DNA of 64,000 bases, taken from Algoriphagus aestuarii. GTDB lineage: Bacteria; Bacteroidota; Bacteroidia; Cytophagales; Cyclobacteriaceae. The position numbers were made by a program, and so were the translations under genes. Each line of letters starts with the position of its first letter. Position 1 is the stretch's first letter. Positions 8,672 through 16,889 of this stretch are shown piece after piece. Location of the stretch: NCBI GenBank assembly GCA_017051695.1, contig JAFIDK010000009.1, positions 99,267 to 163,266 on the forward strand, given 5' to 3'. The notes below the pieces were generated by a model. It ran no database searches and had not been told where the DNA came from. It saw only the letters and a program-made list of their open reading frames with translations.

Positions 8672-10090
8672 CTATAATTGATTTTCGATGAATTTAAGTA
8701 ATAAACCTACACCAAAAGCAGTTCCTGATTTAGTTTTAGAAAATTCTGTGTCCCCAAAAGCCACACCCGCAATATCCAGATGAGCCCATTTGGTATGTCC
8801 ATGTGTAAATGCTTCAAGAAATTTAGCCGCTGTAATCGCTCCGGCGATAGGTTTGCCATGGTAATTTTTAATATCCGCAACCTCTGAATCCATTTCTGAC
8901 CTGTAAGCTTCCCAAAGTGGAAGTGGCCACACTTTTTCTCCGGCTGCCATACTGGCATCCTGTATTTCTTTGGAAAATGACTCTTCGTTGGCAAATAAAG
9001 CTCCGCATTCGTATCCAAATGTTCCAACGCTACTTCCTGTTAAGGTAGCAAAGTCAATCAACTGATCTGGGGAATAGTTTTGGACCATATAGGAAAGCCC
9101 ATCCGCAAGTATCAAGCGACCTTCAGCATCAGTATCTATCACTTCTATGCTCAAACCAGCATGTGATCCTATCACTTCGCTTGGGAGGTATGCATCTTTG
9201 TCAACCGAATTTTCAACTGCAGGTACAATTGTAGTCAAGTTGATAGGCAACTCTAAGTCTGCAATCAATTGGGTAGCTGCCAATACTGCGGCTGCTCCTC
9301 CCATATCTGATTTCATATGGACCATGCCGGCGGTTTTGATATTTAAACCTCCTGTATCGAATGTCACACCTTTGCCAACCAATCCCAAATGGAATTTAGC
9401 AGCTGAATGTCGGTATTCTAAAATAATGAATCTAGACGGTTTTGCACTACCTCTCCCAACAGCCAAAAATGCCTTTAAGCCTTCTTTTTCGGCTTTTTCT
9501 TCGTCGAAGACAATTGTTTGAATGGCTGAATTCTTAGCTTTCTCCTTTGCCCAATTTGCCAGATATTCGGGCGTCAAAACATTAGGAGGGAGATCCACCA
9601 TTTTAAAAGCCTCAATTTTTGCTTTGGCGATTTTAGTTGCTCTTTTTAATACTTTTTCTAAGTCGACCAAACCCGAATAAATGGAAACCTCCAAATCATC
9701 ATAACTTTTTGATTGTTCTTTTTTGAAAAATGCCAATGAATAAGTGCCAAGTTGTAGTCCTACCAATGCAGATTCTGCCATTTCTGAAGAAAATTCATCA
9801 GCAAAATCGATTTTGATTCCAGATTCTACCCATTCAGAATTTTTGGAGAGAATTCTCCTAAATGAATGACTGATGTCGGAATAGGATGGGTTTTTTCCTA
9901 ATCCAATTAAAAGGAAAGTTTGATCTTCAGATTCCAGGATAAATGTGCTGTTTTTCTTTCCCGAAAATAAATTAGGCTTGATGGTTCTTTTGAGTTTCAA
10001 CTCAAGAATCGATGCGAGATGATCTTCCAATACTGGAATAATGACCAAATTCTGATTTAATGAGGTATTCGGGTTGATCTGAAATTTCAT
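8672..10090 (-). CDS. pepA: Leucyl aminopeptidase, M17 family
   Basis: The 472-residue cytosolic peptidase removes N-terminal residues from peptides using two metal ions. The C-terminal catalytic domain shows VGKGVTFDTGGLNIK, the metal-binding MKSDMGGAAAVL region, and the signature DTDAEGRL at 319-326, where the family usually has NTDAEGRL. The N-terminal domain is less conserved, as is normal. Length is slightly short of the ~500 usual in Proteobacteria but common in Bacteroidota. It is followed 2 bases later by the ATP-grasp gene. Confidence 0.94.
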   Translation of the reverse strand: MKFQINPNTSLNQNLVIIPVLEDHLASILELKLKRTIKPNLFSGKKNSTFILESEDQTFLLIGLGKNPSYSDISHSFRRILSKNSEWVESGIKIDFADEFSSEMAESALVGLQLGTYSLAFFKKEQSKSYDDLEVSIYSGLVDLEKVLKRATKIAKAKIEAFKMVDLPPNVLTPEYLANWAKEKAKNSAIQTIVFDEEKAEKEGLKAFLAVGRGSAKPSRFIILEYRHSAAKFHLGLVGKGVTFDTGGLNIKTAGMVHMKSDMGGAAAVLAATQLIADLELPINLTTIVPAVENSVDKDAYLPSEVIGSHAGLSIEVIDTDAEGRLILADGLSYMVQNYSPDQLIDFATLTGSSVGTFGYECGALFANEESFSKEIQDASMAAGEKVWPLPLWEAYRSEMDSEVADIKNYHGKPIAGAITAAKFLEAFTHGHTKWAHLDIAGVAFGDTEFSKTKSGTAFGVGLLLKFIENQL

Positions 10091-10118
10091 GTTTGCTTGG
10101 TTTGGTTTTCTTTTTCTA

Positions 10119-10136
10119 TCCCCAAGACTTTGGGGA
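10119..10136. other. Short perfect hairpin between pepA and the esterase gene
   Basis: Arms TCCCCAA (10119-10125) and TTGGGGA (10130-10136) with a GACT loop. On the minus strand it lies after the esterase stop but is followed by A residues, not T, so it is at best a weak terminator or an RNA stabiliser. Confidence 0.4.
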
Positions 10137-10185
10137 GGAATCCCACATTGTATAAAACTTAAAAGTATTAGTAGTAAGGTACTAT

Positions 10186-11313
10186 TTAATCAACTTTATC
10201 ACTGTAAAATAGCCATTCGATGGCTTTCGGGAACTCATCGCTCCAATATTGTTCGGTATGTTTTCCTTCTTCATTAATGCTCAATCTCACTTTTACTTTT
10301 CCCTGGAAGCTTTCTCTTTTTAAAATCCTCTTTCTCAGTTTAGTGACATGTTTGACCATTGTTTCACTTTCATCTCCACCTGCATAGAGGTAAATTCTGG
10401 TTTCCATTGGCTCAAAATAGTCCAGAAAACCCAATTTAATTTTTGGAATCACCCAAAGGGAAGGTGAGAAAATCATGAGTTTCCCAAAAACTTCCGGATA
10501 AATCAAACCGGAAAATATACTGACCAAAGCACCCATTGAACTGCCTCCGATTCCGGTAAATTCTCTCTCACTTTTAGTTCTGTAGGTTTTGTCCACAAAA
10601 GGTTTGAGGGTGTCGGTGATAAATCGGATATACTCTTTCCCGTTTCCTTTTCCCAAAACCGTTTTGCCGACATTGTATTCTTGAAGTCGATCTGACTCAC
10701 CATGTTCTACAGCGATGATGATGATTTTTCCTATCCCATAATCAGACATGACTGCCAGCTTTTTGTCAATCTGCCAGTTGCCAAATTCGCTTTCTTCATT
10801 AAAAAGATTTTGGGCATCCTGTAGGTATAAGACCGGATAAGATTGATCACTCGATTCATAATCATGGGGGAGAAGAGCCCAGATTTTTCGGGTTTTGTTG
10901 AGCTGTGGGATTTCAAATTCCTCTGAGATCAAGTGGATTTTTGGAAGCTGGCTGGGTCGATATGGCAGCCAGTTTTTTCTCCATTTTGCTACCTTTTCGA
11001 CTTTACTGTTTTGTTCATCATTCCAGTGCCGGTTGGGAGTTTTATTTCCATACCGATCGATTTCTACTTCCGACCAGTCTCCTTTGGTGAATTTATAAAT
11101 CAATTCTTTTTTGAACTTGACCTCATTAGGAAATGAAAATTCATATTTCCCTTTTGCCAGTTTAGTCATCAAATAGTGAGGGTCCTGGGTTTTCCAGTCA
11201 TTGAAATTACCGGAGATATAAACCGGCCGATCATCATCTTGGGATGTTTGAAGGATGATTTTTCTGCCTGTTTTGGTTTTTGTATTGGTGGATGATTTTA
11301 CTTCTGAACTCAT
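10186..11313 (-). CDS. Esterase of the alpha/beta-hydrolase fold with N-terminal CBM20/48-like module
   Basis: The 375-residue product has no signal peptide. Residues ~18-85 resemble a starch/glycogen-binding-type immunoglobulin-like module (VYISGNFNDWKTQDPHYLM). Residues ~125-375 are a putative-esterase (Fes/EstD-like) domain with a nucleophile elbow GSSMG at 257-261 (Ser259), preceded by VLYLQDAQNLF and followed by FSPSLWV. A C-terminal His in EGKHTEQYW probably completes the triad. Substrate unknown: the family covers feruloyl, acetyl-xylan and siderophore esterases. It lies 77 bases downstream of aceK on the same strand. Confidence 0.8.
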   Translation of the reverse strand: MSSEVKSSTNTKTKTGRKIILQTSQDDDRPVYISGNFNDWKTQDPHYLMTKLAKGKYEFSFPNEVKFKKELIYKFTKGDWSEVEIDRYGNKTPNRHWNDEQNSKVEKVAKWRKNWLPYRPSQLPKIHLISEEFEIPQLNKTRKIWALLPHDYESSDQSYPVLYLQDAQNLFNEESEFGNWQIDKKLAVMSDYGIGKIIIIAVEHGESDRLQEYNVGKTVLGKGNGKEYIRFITDTLKPFVDKTYRTKSEREFTGIGGSSMGALVSIFSGLIYPEVFGKLMIFSPSLWVIPKIKLGFLDYFEPMETRIYLYAGGDESETMVKHVTKLRKRILKRESFQGKVKVRLSINEEGKHTEQYWSDEFPKAIEWLFYSDKVD

Positions 11314-11390
11314 AACCTAGGGTGATTTTGGCTTTAGCCAAATGCAAAAATAGACTTTTGTATCTGTAGATAGAAGTAAAATTTCCCAGC

Positions 11391-13118
11391 TTAGATTTTT
11401 TGATCAGGACGGAATCGGATTTCTTCCGGGTAAGGAAAAGCATGAATCAATTCACCTCTGCCGATTCTCAGTTGGATTCCCTGCCAATGCTCCGGCGAAA
11501 AAAGATCCTGATGGTACTCCAGGAAATGTTCTTTTAAATCTTTACGGCCAATCATCCATCTTTTGAAATCCTCAGGAAATACATCGTTTTTTGCAATCGA
11601 ATACCAAGGTTCGGAAGCGTAAATCTGTTCATAGGTTTCTGCTTTTGGTTTGATCCGGAAGTTCATATCAGTCAAAAACTCAATTTCATCATAGTCATAA
11701 AAGATGACTCTTTTCTGCCTGGTCAGCCCAAAGTTTTTGGTCATCATATCTCCGGGGAAAATATTAGCCTGAGCCAATTGGAGAATCGCTCTCCCATAAT
11801 CCTCTACTACTTTTTTGCCTTCCTCTGTATCGCAGTGTTCCAGATACAGGTTTAAAGGCTCCATTTTTCTCTCTGTGTATAAGTGCTTTAAAACCAAGTG
11901 AGTATCTGTAAAGTTGAGTAAAGAATTGGTCGTGTTTCTCAACTCTTTGACAAGGTCAGGACTGATTCGCTCGATTGGGATTTTGAAATATTCGAACTCA
12001 TGGGTGTCGGCCATACGACCCACCCGATCGTGAAGAGAGACCAATTTATATTTCTCCCTGACCTCCTGTCTTGTCATGTTTTTTGGAGGTTCAAAGTGAT
12101 CTTTGATCAGTTTAAAAACGATGTTTAGAGAAGGTAATGTAAAGACTGTCATCACCATGCCTTTTATGCCGGGCGCTACGACAAATTGATCGGAACTGCT
12201 TTCTAGATGGTGCAAAAAATCCCTGTAGAATAGTGTTTTTCCATGTTTGTTAAATCCGATAGCATTGTAGAGTTCGTGGATCTTTTTGTGAGGAATAACT
12301 GAGCTCAAAAACGCCACGATTTCAGACGGAACTTCTGCCTCTACCATAAAATAGGATCGGGTGAAGCTAAACATGTGGCTCATCAGATTGGGATCAAAAA
12401 TCAGAGTATCCACAAAAACTCCCTTTTCGCCATGTAAAACTGGAATGATGAAAGGCATCCATTTTTTGCCGACAAAAGTCCTTCCGATCAGATAGGCTGC
12501 TTTATTTCTATAGAATACAGATTTCAAAATTTGGGTTCTCGTATCAGGAGCAATGCTGTAGCGAGTTAAAATGACTTTCCTAACACCCTCAATCAAAAAC
12601 TGGATATCTTTTTCTTTGTCCATAAAAGGAGCGCCAAAATCAAAATCATCCAAAATCTGACGGATGATTTTATCAAGCCCCAAGCCTTCTGGATAGTTTC
12701 TGATCAAGTCTGAATTTTCCCGGATGCTACAGAAATCATGACCCTCCATGACAAACATCAACTCTTCATCGATGGCAAGATTCTCAAAGGTTTTTCTGAT
12801 CACAGAATTGAAAAAAGTTTCGGCAATTTCCAACTCAGGTATATCCACGATCAGTTGGGCATAGTTCGATTTAATAGCAGCCCAGAGTTCTCGATCTGTA
12901 TTTTTTGAACCCAATAATTCTCTGCAGGAAGCAGCTAGAGGGAAAAGTAAATCCTTGTATAGTCTCAACCTTTGTTTATGGTTAAGTTGGATAGCTTTCC
13001 AATTTTTTTGGCTAAAATATTTGGGGGTTAATTGGGTATAGGTATTGAAAGAATTGATGTATGTCAAAAAACCATTCAGGATTTTTTTTGCGATCTGAAT
13101 TTCAAGAGAATCGTCCAT
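11391..13118 (-). CDS. aceK: Isocitrate dehydrogenase kinase/phosphatase
   Basis: The 575-residue product is full length for AceK (the E. coli protein is 578). AceK phosphorylates isocitrate dehydrogenase to divert carbon into the glyoxylate shunt and also removes the phosphate. The ATP loop PGIKGMVMTVFTLPS (~317-330) leads to Lys336 in FKLIKD. Asp371 lies in RMADTHEF, and FYDYDEIEFLTDMNFR follows at about 475-490. Lys336 and Asp371 fall at the numbering I recall for the catalytic residues of E. coli AceK. No aceA or aceB lies next to it, unlike the enterobacterial aceBAK operon. AceK is best known from Proteobacteria, so its presence here is notable. Confidence 0.93.
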   Translation of the reverse strand: MDDSLEIQIAKKILNGFLTYINSFNTYTQLTPKYFSQKNWKAIQLNHKQRLRLYKDLLFPLAASCRELLGSKNTDRELWAAIKSNYAQLIVDIPELEIAETFFNSVIRKTFENLAIDEELMFVMEGHDFCSIRENSDLIRNYPEGLGLDKIIRQILDDFDFGAPFMDKEKDIQFLIEGVRKVILTRYSIAPDTRTQILKSVFYRNKAAYLIGRTFVGKKWMPFIIPVLHGEKGVFVDTLIFDPNLMSHMFSFTRSYFMVEAEVPSEIVAFLSSVIPHKKIHELYNAIGFNKHGKTLFYRDFLHHLESSSDQFVVAPGIKGMVMTVFTLPSLNIVFKLIKDHFEPPKNMTRQEVREKYKLVSLHDRVGRMADTHEFEYFKIPIERISPDLVKELRNTTNSLLNFTDTHLVLKHLYTERKMEPLNLYLEHCDTEEGKKVVEDYGRAILQLAQANIFPGDMMTKNFGLTRQKRVIFYDYDEIEFLTDMNFRIKPKAETYEQIYASEPWYSIAKNDVFPEDFKRWMIGRKDLKEHFLEYHQDLFSPEHWQGIQLRIGRGELIHAFPYPEEIRFRPDQKI

Positions 13119-13217
13119 GCGAAAAGAGTAATTTCAAAATTGTAAAGGCAAGATACACAGATAAATTTTTTTTGGATTTGGAGAAGATTTTTTGTCCTGA
13201 TTTTTAGGAGGTTAACA

Positions 13218-13246
13218 TTTGTAATTGGTTGGGAAATAAAATTTTG
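13218..13246 (+). promoter_or_regulatory. Possible promoter for a short leader transcript
   Basis: TTTG at 13218-13221 and AAATTTTG at 13239-13246 with a 17-base spacer. This matches the phylum promoter form with one mismatch in the -7 box. It points at the 11-codon frame at 13278 and the terminator at 13354. Confidence 0.35.
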
Positions 13247-13277
13247 AAAATCTTTCGCAATCGATTGTTTGGAGGAT

Positions 13278-13313
13278 ATGAAAACATTTTCTACTTTTCG
13301 CAAGTATTCATGA
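13278..13313 (+). CDS. Possible 11-residue leader peptide
   Basis: ATG at 13278 opens MKTFSTFRKYS and stops at 13311-13313. A GGAGG sits at 13271-13275 just upstream of the ATG, which is rare in this window. A strong terminator hairpin follows 41 bases downstream, so the frame, hairpin and possible promoter form a complete small transcription unit. It may be an attenuator leader for the lipoprotein gene at 13433 or a small RNA. Nothing proves translation. Confidence 0.3.
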   Translation: MKTFSTFRKYS

Positions 13314-13353
13314 ATTGAATATCTACAATAGGTTTAATAGGTTTGAGAGCAGG

Positions 13354-13386
13354 AAAAGGCCAGGATTTTATCCGGGCCTTTTTTGT
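13354..13386 (+). terminator. Rho-independent terminator with no plus-strand gene before it
   Basis: Arms AAAAGGCC (13354-13361) and GGCCTTTT (13375-13382), an inner GGAT/ATCC extension, and a T-rich tail. The region upstream is otherwise the divergent upstream region of aceK, so it must end a short plus-strand transcript or act as an attenuator for 13433. Confidence 0.8.
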
Positions 13387-13432
13387 TTTTTAATGACTCT
13401 AGATTAGTTTCAACTTTCCCTATTTATTTTCT

Positions 13433-14116
13433 ATGAAGATTTCCACCACTTTTAAAGTAAAAATCCTGGCTTTTCTGGTTCTAGCAGGGATTTTAGTTGC
13501 TTGTGAATCCACAGAAAAAGAAACAGAAAACGTGGATGAAATCCTGTCTTTGGATGAGGAAGAAGAAAAAAAATTATTGGGGTATATCCAGAATGGGTTA
13601 AATGAAAAGTCAGATTGGAAATCCCATTGGTCAGAATTAATCGGATCAATTGATGCAAGTGATTTTAATTTGATCCAATCTGACACGATTGATCCAATGG
13701 AAATGCCGGAAAAGAATCCGATTTTGCCTGGTGATCCTCTTTTTCCTTATCAGATTCCTAACCCTGCGGGAAATGGGACTATGGATATCTACAGTTACAA
13801 AATCGAAGCACAAGAAGGATTGGATTCTCCATTTTTAAACCCCGATTCTGAGGTGATTTGGTATAGAGAAGATGGGATGAAAGAACGTCTCTTATTTATG
13901 GGACCTTCTGGGATGTTTGAAGAAGGATTATGGATGGATGCTGAAACTTTTTTGGTATTCGGATATTTTCAGGAGGAAGCAGGTTTTAGACCCATGGCTT
14001 GGGTGATTGAGTTAGATACTCATCAAGTACATAGGTACCAACTTGAAAGAATAGAGGAAGAATACGATAGCGAATCGTATCTAAATCAAAAAATTAAAAA
14101 GGTTGATTTGAGTTGA
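13433..14116 (+). CDS. Hypothetical lipoprotein
   Basis: The 227-residue product has a lipoprotein signal peptide with lipobox LVAC and lipidated Cys24. A Glu/Asp-rich linker follows. The mature part has no recognised motif beyond a pattern of acidic residues and aromatic pairs. It ends one base before the Nudix hydrolase start, so the two are co-transcribed. It may be controlled by the terminator-like hairpin at 13354, which lies about 50 bases before the start. Confidence 0.75.
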   Translation: MKISTTFKVKILAFLVLAGILVACESTEKETENVDEILSLDEEEEKKLLGYIQNGLNEKSDWKSHWSELIGSIDASDFNLIQSDTIDPMEMPEKNPILPGDPLFPYQIPNPAGNGTMDIYSYKIEAQEGLDSPFLNPDSEVIWYREDGMKERLLFMGPSGMFEEGLWMDAETFLVFGYFQEEAGFRPMAWVIELDTHQVHRYQLERIEEEYDSESYLNQKIKKVDLS

Positions 14117-14117
14117 A

Positions 14118-14753
14118 ATGGAGTTTGATGGGTTTATAGAAATTCTGAGAAATGGCCTGAAATCACCACTTCCAGGAGTGGATGCTCATCTGTCAATGTC
14201 TCCAAGACCAGTCAATTGGAAAAGGTTTGAAAGCAAGCGACCTGAAAATCATAGAAAGGGAGCTGTTTTACTTTTGTTTTATCCCCAGGGTGGAGAGCCG
14301 TTTTTTCCTCTGATTAAACGTCCAGAATACGAGGGTGTGCACAGTGGGCAGATAGCCCTTCCAGGAGGTAAAATGGAGCCGGAAGATCCTGATTTGGTAT
14401 TTACGGCACTTCGAGAAGCATCTGAGGAAGTGGGCGTGAATCCTGATCAAGTAGAAGTTTTGGGTCAAATGACGGATTTGTATATCGCTCCCAGTAATTT
14501 TTTAGTGACCCCAGTAATTGGTATTACACAAACCAAGCCTGAATTTGTACCGGAGGTAAAAGAAGTGGCAAGAATCATTCAGACTACAGTGAAGCACTTA
14601 TCGTCTCCAGAAATCCGGAAAGAAAAAATCCTGGAAATAAGCAATTCCTTTAGTCTTAACACTCCGTATTTCGAAGTCGATGATGAAATGGTTTGGGGGG
14701 CTACTGCCATGATTTTAGGCGAATTGCTTCAATTATTGGAAAGGGGAAAGTAA
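14118..14753 (+). CDS. Nudix hydrolase, CoA pyrophosphatase-like
   Basis: The 211-residue cytosolic protein contains a complete Nudix box at about 83-107 (GGKMEPEDPDL...REASEEVG), which binds Mg2+ and cleaves nucleoside diphosphate-X bonds. LIKRPEYEGVHSGQIALPGG just before the box is typical of the CoA-pyrophosphatase (NudL/YeaB) branch, so CoA is the best substrate guess. It follows the lipoprotein gene with a single base between. Confidence 0.87.
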   Translation: MEFDGFIEILRNGLKSPLPGVDAHLSMSPRPVNWKRFESKRPENHRKGAVLLLFYPQGGEPFFPLIKRPEYEGVHSGQIALPGGKMEPEDPDLVFTALREASEEVGVNPDQVEVLGQMTDLYIAPSNFLVTPVIGITQTKPEFVPEVKEVARIIQTTVKHLSSPEIRKEKILEISNSFSLNTPYFEVDDEMVWGATAMILGELLQLLERGK

Positions 14754-14813
14754 ATCCTTTGATTTTCTGGAGATTTTATTGGTATTATCGTAATTCACTC
14801 CGTATTTCGACCC

Positions 14814-16067
14814 ATGGAAGAAAAAAGCGCCTTATTCACAAATGATGCAGTGGTATTTGGAATTCTAATGGCCATTTTGGCTTTGGTCTTTGCCACTTCA
14901 TCGAGCTCTAATACTTTTTTTAAGAAATTCTATAAAGTCGTTCCCACTGTACTTCTATGTTACTTTATTCCTGCGGTTTTCAATTCCATGGGTTGGATAT
15001 CAGGTGAGGATTCCGGAATTTACCATGTGGCAAGTAGGTATCTTTTGCCAGCCTCACTGGTGCTGTTTACCATCAGCATTGATTTAAAAAGTATTCTGAA
15101 ATTAGGCCCAAAAGCCCTAACCATGTTTTTGGCTGGTACCATAGGGATTATGTTGGGAGGACCACTTGCTTTGGCAACTGTTGGGTTTATTCAACCGGAG
15201 TTATTAGGAGGCTCTGGACCCGATGAAGTGTGGAGAGGTTTGGCCACCATCGCAGGATCCTGGATCGGTGGTGGAGCTAATCAAACCGCGATGCTGGAGG
15301 TGTTTGGAGCTAGCCCTGCTTTGTTCAGTCAGATGATAGCAGTGGATGTACTGGTTGCCAATTTATGGATGGCCTTTCTTCTTTATTGGGCTGCCAAACC
15401 CGAGGTAATTGATAAAAAGTTTAAGGCTGATAATACAGCAATTTATGAGCTGAGAGATAAGATTTCGGAGTTTAGAGAAGGGATCATGAGAATACCCTCT
15501 TTGTCAGACACCATGATTATTTTGGGAGTAGGATTTGGAGTTACTGGATTTTCTCATTTGATAGCGGATACCATCGCCCCATGGATAGGTGAGAATTATC
15601 CTGAATTGGGTCAATATTCTTTGGATTCTTCATTCTTCTGGATTGTGGTTGTTGCCACTACGATTGGTTTGATACTTTCTTTTACCAAAGCTAGGAATCT
15701 CGAAGGAGCAGGTGCTTCCAGAATGGGCAGCGTTCTTTTGTATGTTTTGGTAGCATCTATCGGAATGCAAATGGATTTAGGAGCAGTTTTGGACTCCCCA
15801 ATTCTTTTTCTAATAGGGATTTTGTGGATGTTCTTCCATATCCTCATTATGTTGATATTTGCATTCTTAATCAAGGCACCTTTCTTCTATGTGGCAGTAG
15901 GGTCTCAGGCAAATGTGGGTGGAGCTGCCTCAGCACCCATTGTTGCCTCTGCTTTTGATTCATCTTTGGCACCAGTAGGCGTTTTATTGGCTGTATTGGG
16001 CTATGCTGCTGGTACCTATGGGGCATATCTTTGTGGATTGATGATGCAGGCAGTTTCTGGAGGTTAA
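14814..16067 (+). CDS. DUF819 family membrane protein
   Basis: The 417-residue product has about ten to eleven membrane segments and the Gly-rich conserved regions of the DUF819 (YjcL-like) family: GSWIGGGANQTAM near 145-157 and VGSQANVGGAASAPIVASAF near the C-terminus. These two Gly/Asn motifs in inverted-repeat halves suggest a transporter of the sodium/bile-acid-symporter fold, but no substrate is known. The [2Fe-2S] protein starts 1 base after its stop, so the two are co-transcribed. Confidence 0.87.
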   Translation: MEEKSALFTNDAVVFGILMAILALVFATSSSSNTFFKKFYKVVPTVLLCYFIPAVFNSMGWISGEDSGIYHVASRYLLPASLVLFTISIDLKSILKLGPKALTMFLAGTIGIMLGGPLALATVGFIQPELLGGSGPDEVWRGLATIAGSWIGGGANQTAMLEVFGASPALFSQMIAVDVLVANLWMAFLLYWAAKPEVIDKKFKADNTAIYELRDKISEFREGIMRIPSLSDTMIILGVGFGVTGFSHLIADTIAPWIGENYPELGQYSLDSSFFWIVVVATTIGLILSFTKARNLEGAGASRMGSVLLYVLVASIGMQMDLGAVLDSPILFLIGILWMFFHILIMLIFAFLIKAPFFYVAVGSQANVGGAASAPIVASAFDSSLAPVGVLLAVLGYAAGTYGAYLCGLMMQAVSGG

Positions 16068-16068
16068 C

Positions 16069-16311
16069 ATGGAGTCTAGGCGAAAATTGATATTGGTTTG
16101 TGAAGGGTCGGATTGTAAAAAAGCAGAATCCAAGGCTCTCAGAAAAAGTATAGAAAAAGAACTCAATTCAGGTGAATTCAAAGGTCAATGCAAATTGATT
16201 CGTACCAAGTGTATGGATTTTTGTAAATCCGCTCCAGTGGTGATTGTAGGAGAGCATGTCAATAAAAAAGCAACCTTGAAAAAAGTAATAGACCAATTAA
16301 AAAAGTCCTGA
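16069..16311 (+). CDS. Thioredoxin-fold [2Fe-2S] ferredoxin-like protein
   Basis: The 80-residue protein has four well-placed cysteines: C11 and C16 (CEGSDC) and C48 and C52 (CMDFC). This is the ligand spacing of thioredoxin-like [2Fe-2S] ferredoxins and NuoE-type domains. It is probably a small cytosolic electron carrier. It lies 1 base after the DUF819 gene, and its stop codon is part of the terminator stem. Confidence 0.87.
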   Translation: MESRRKLILVCEGSDCKKAESKALRKSIEKELNSGEFKGQCKLIRTKCMDFCKSAPVVIVGEHVNKKATLKKVIDQLKKS

Positions 16312-16327
16312 ATGATCAGGACTTTTT
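16301..16327. terminator. Bidirectional terminator between converging genes
   Basis: Arms AAAAGTCCTGA (16301-16311) and TCAGGACTTTT (16316-16326), with T runs on both strands. It serves the [2Fe-2S] gene on the plus strand and the YbjQ gene on the minus strand. Confidence 0.92.
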
Positions 16328-16331
16328 AAGT

Positions 16332-16652
16332 TTATTTTTTGGAAATTTTTACAGCCGTGCCACTGACGGTGACCATGAGCATTCCATCCCTGATTGTTTC
16401 ATAATCTAAGTCAATGCCAACAATTGCATTTGCACCAAATGCTCTTCCTTGCATTTCCATTTCAGTCATTGCTGTGGCTTTAGCCTCCCGTAAAACTTGT
16501 TCGTAGGCAGAGGATCTACCGCCGACAATATCAGTAATACTTGCAAAAAAATCTTTGAAAACATTGGCTCCAATAATAGTTTCTCCTGAAACTACTCCTA
16601 AATATTCATCGATTTGATAACCATCCAAGGATGGGGTAGTTGAAATAATCAT
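16332..16652 (-). CDS. YbjQ/UPF0145 family protein
   Basis: The 106-residue product matches the YbjQ (UPF0145) family throughout: an N-terminal [20 protein letters not shown], a central A-x-RxA motif region, and [13 protein letters not shown] before the last strand. The family forms pentameric rings and is sometimes described as heavy-metal-binding; its role is unknown. The upstream region is shared divergently with the hybrid kinase and holds a 13-base perfect dyad at 16698-16729. Confidence 0.9.
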   Translation of the reverse strand: MIISTTPSLDGYQIDEYLGVVSGETIIGANVFKDFFASITDIVGGRSSAYEQVLREAKATAMTEMEMQGRAFGANAIVGIDLDYETIRDGMLMVTVSGTAVKISKK

Positions 16653-16697
16653 AGTGTGGTTTTTGAGTTTTGTACCATTTTAATTTGATTTAATCAC

Positions 16698-16729
16698 GAA
16701 TTTATCAAAATCAAGGTTTTGATAAATTC
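16698..16729. promoter_or_regulatory. Perfect 13-base inverted repeat, candidate operator
   Basis: GAATTTATCAAAA (16698-16710) and its exact reverse complement (16717-16729) flank TCAAGG. It lies between the divergent YbjQ gene and the hybrid kinase gene, 46 bases above the YbjQ start. No T tract follows, so an operator is likelier than a terminator. Confidence 0.6.
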
Positions 16730-16889
16730 CCGAAAGACTAAAATACGGGGAAATTAAGTTTATTTTTTTCGATTAAATTGTGTTTAAAAGGTCAAACCTG
16801 ATTGGAATGTCATCATACTTTTAGCCATATTAGCCTACATTTTATAATTTTAGTCCAAAGGCTTGGGGGATAGTTGTGTATTTAGCTGT

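Noticed and set aside
13076-13303. Minus-strand 75-codon frame upstream of aceK
   Set aside because: It overlaps the aceK start in another frame and has low-complexity, hydrophobic-mixed content without a family look. It seems a shadow in AT-rich DNA.
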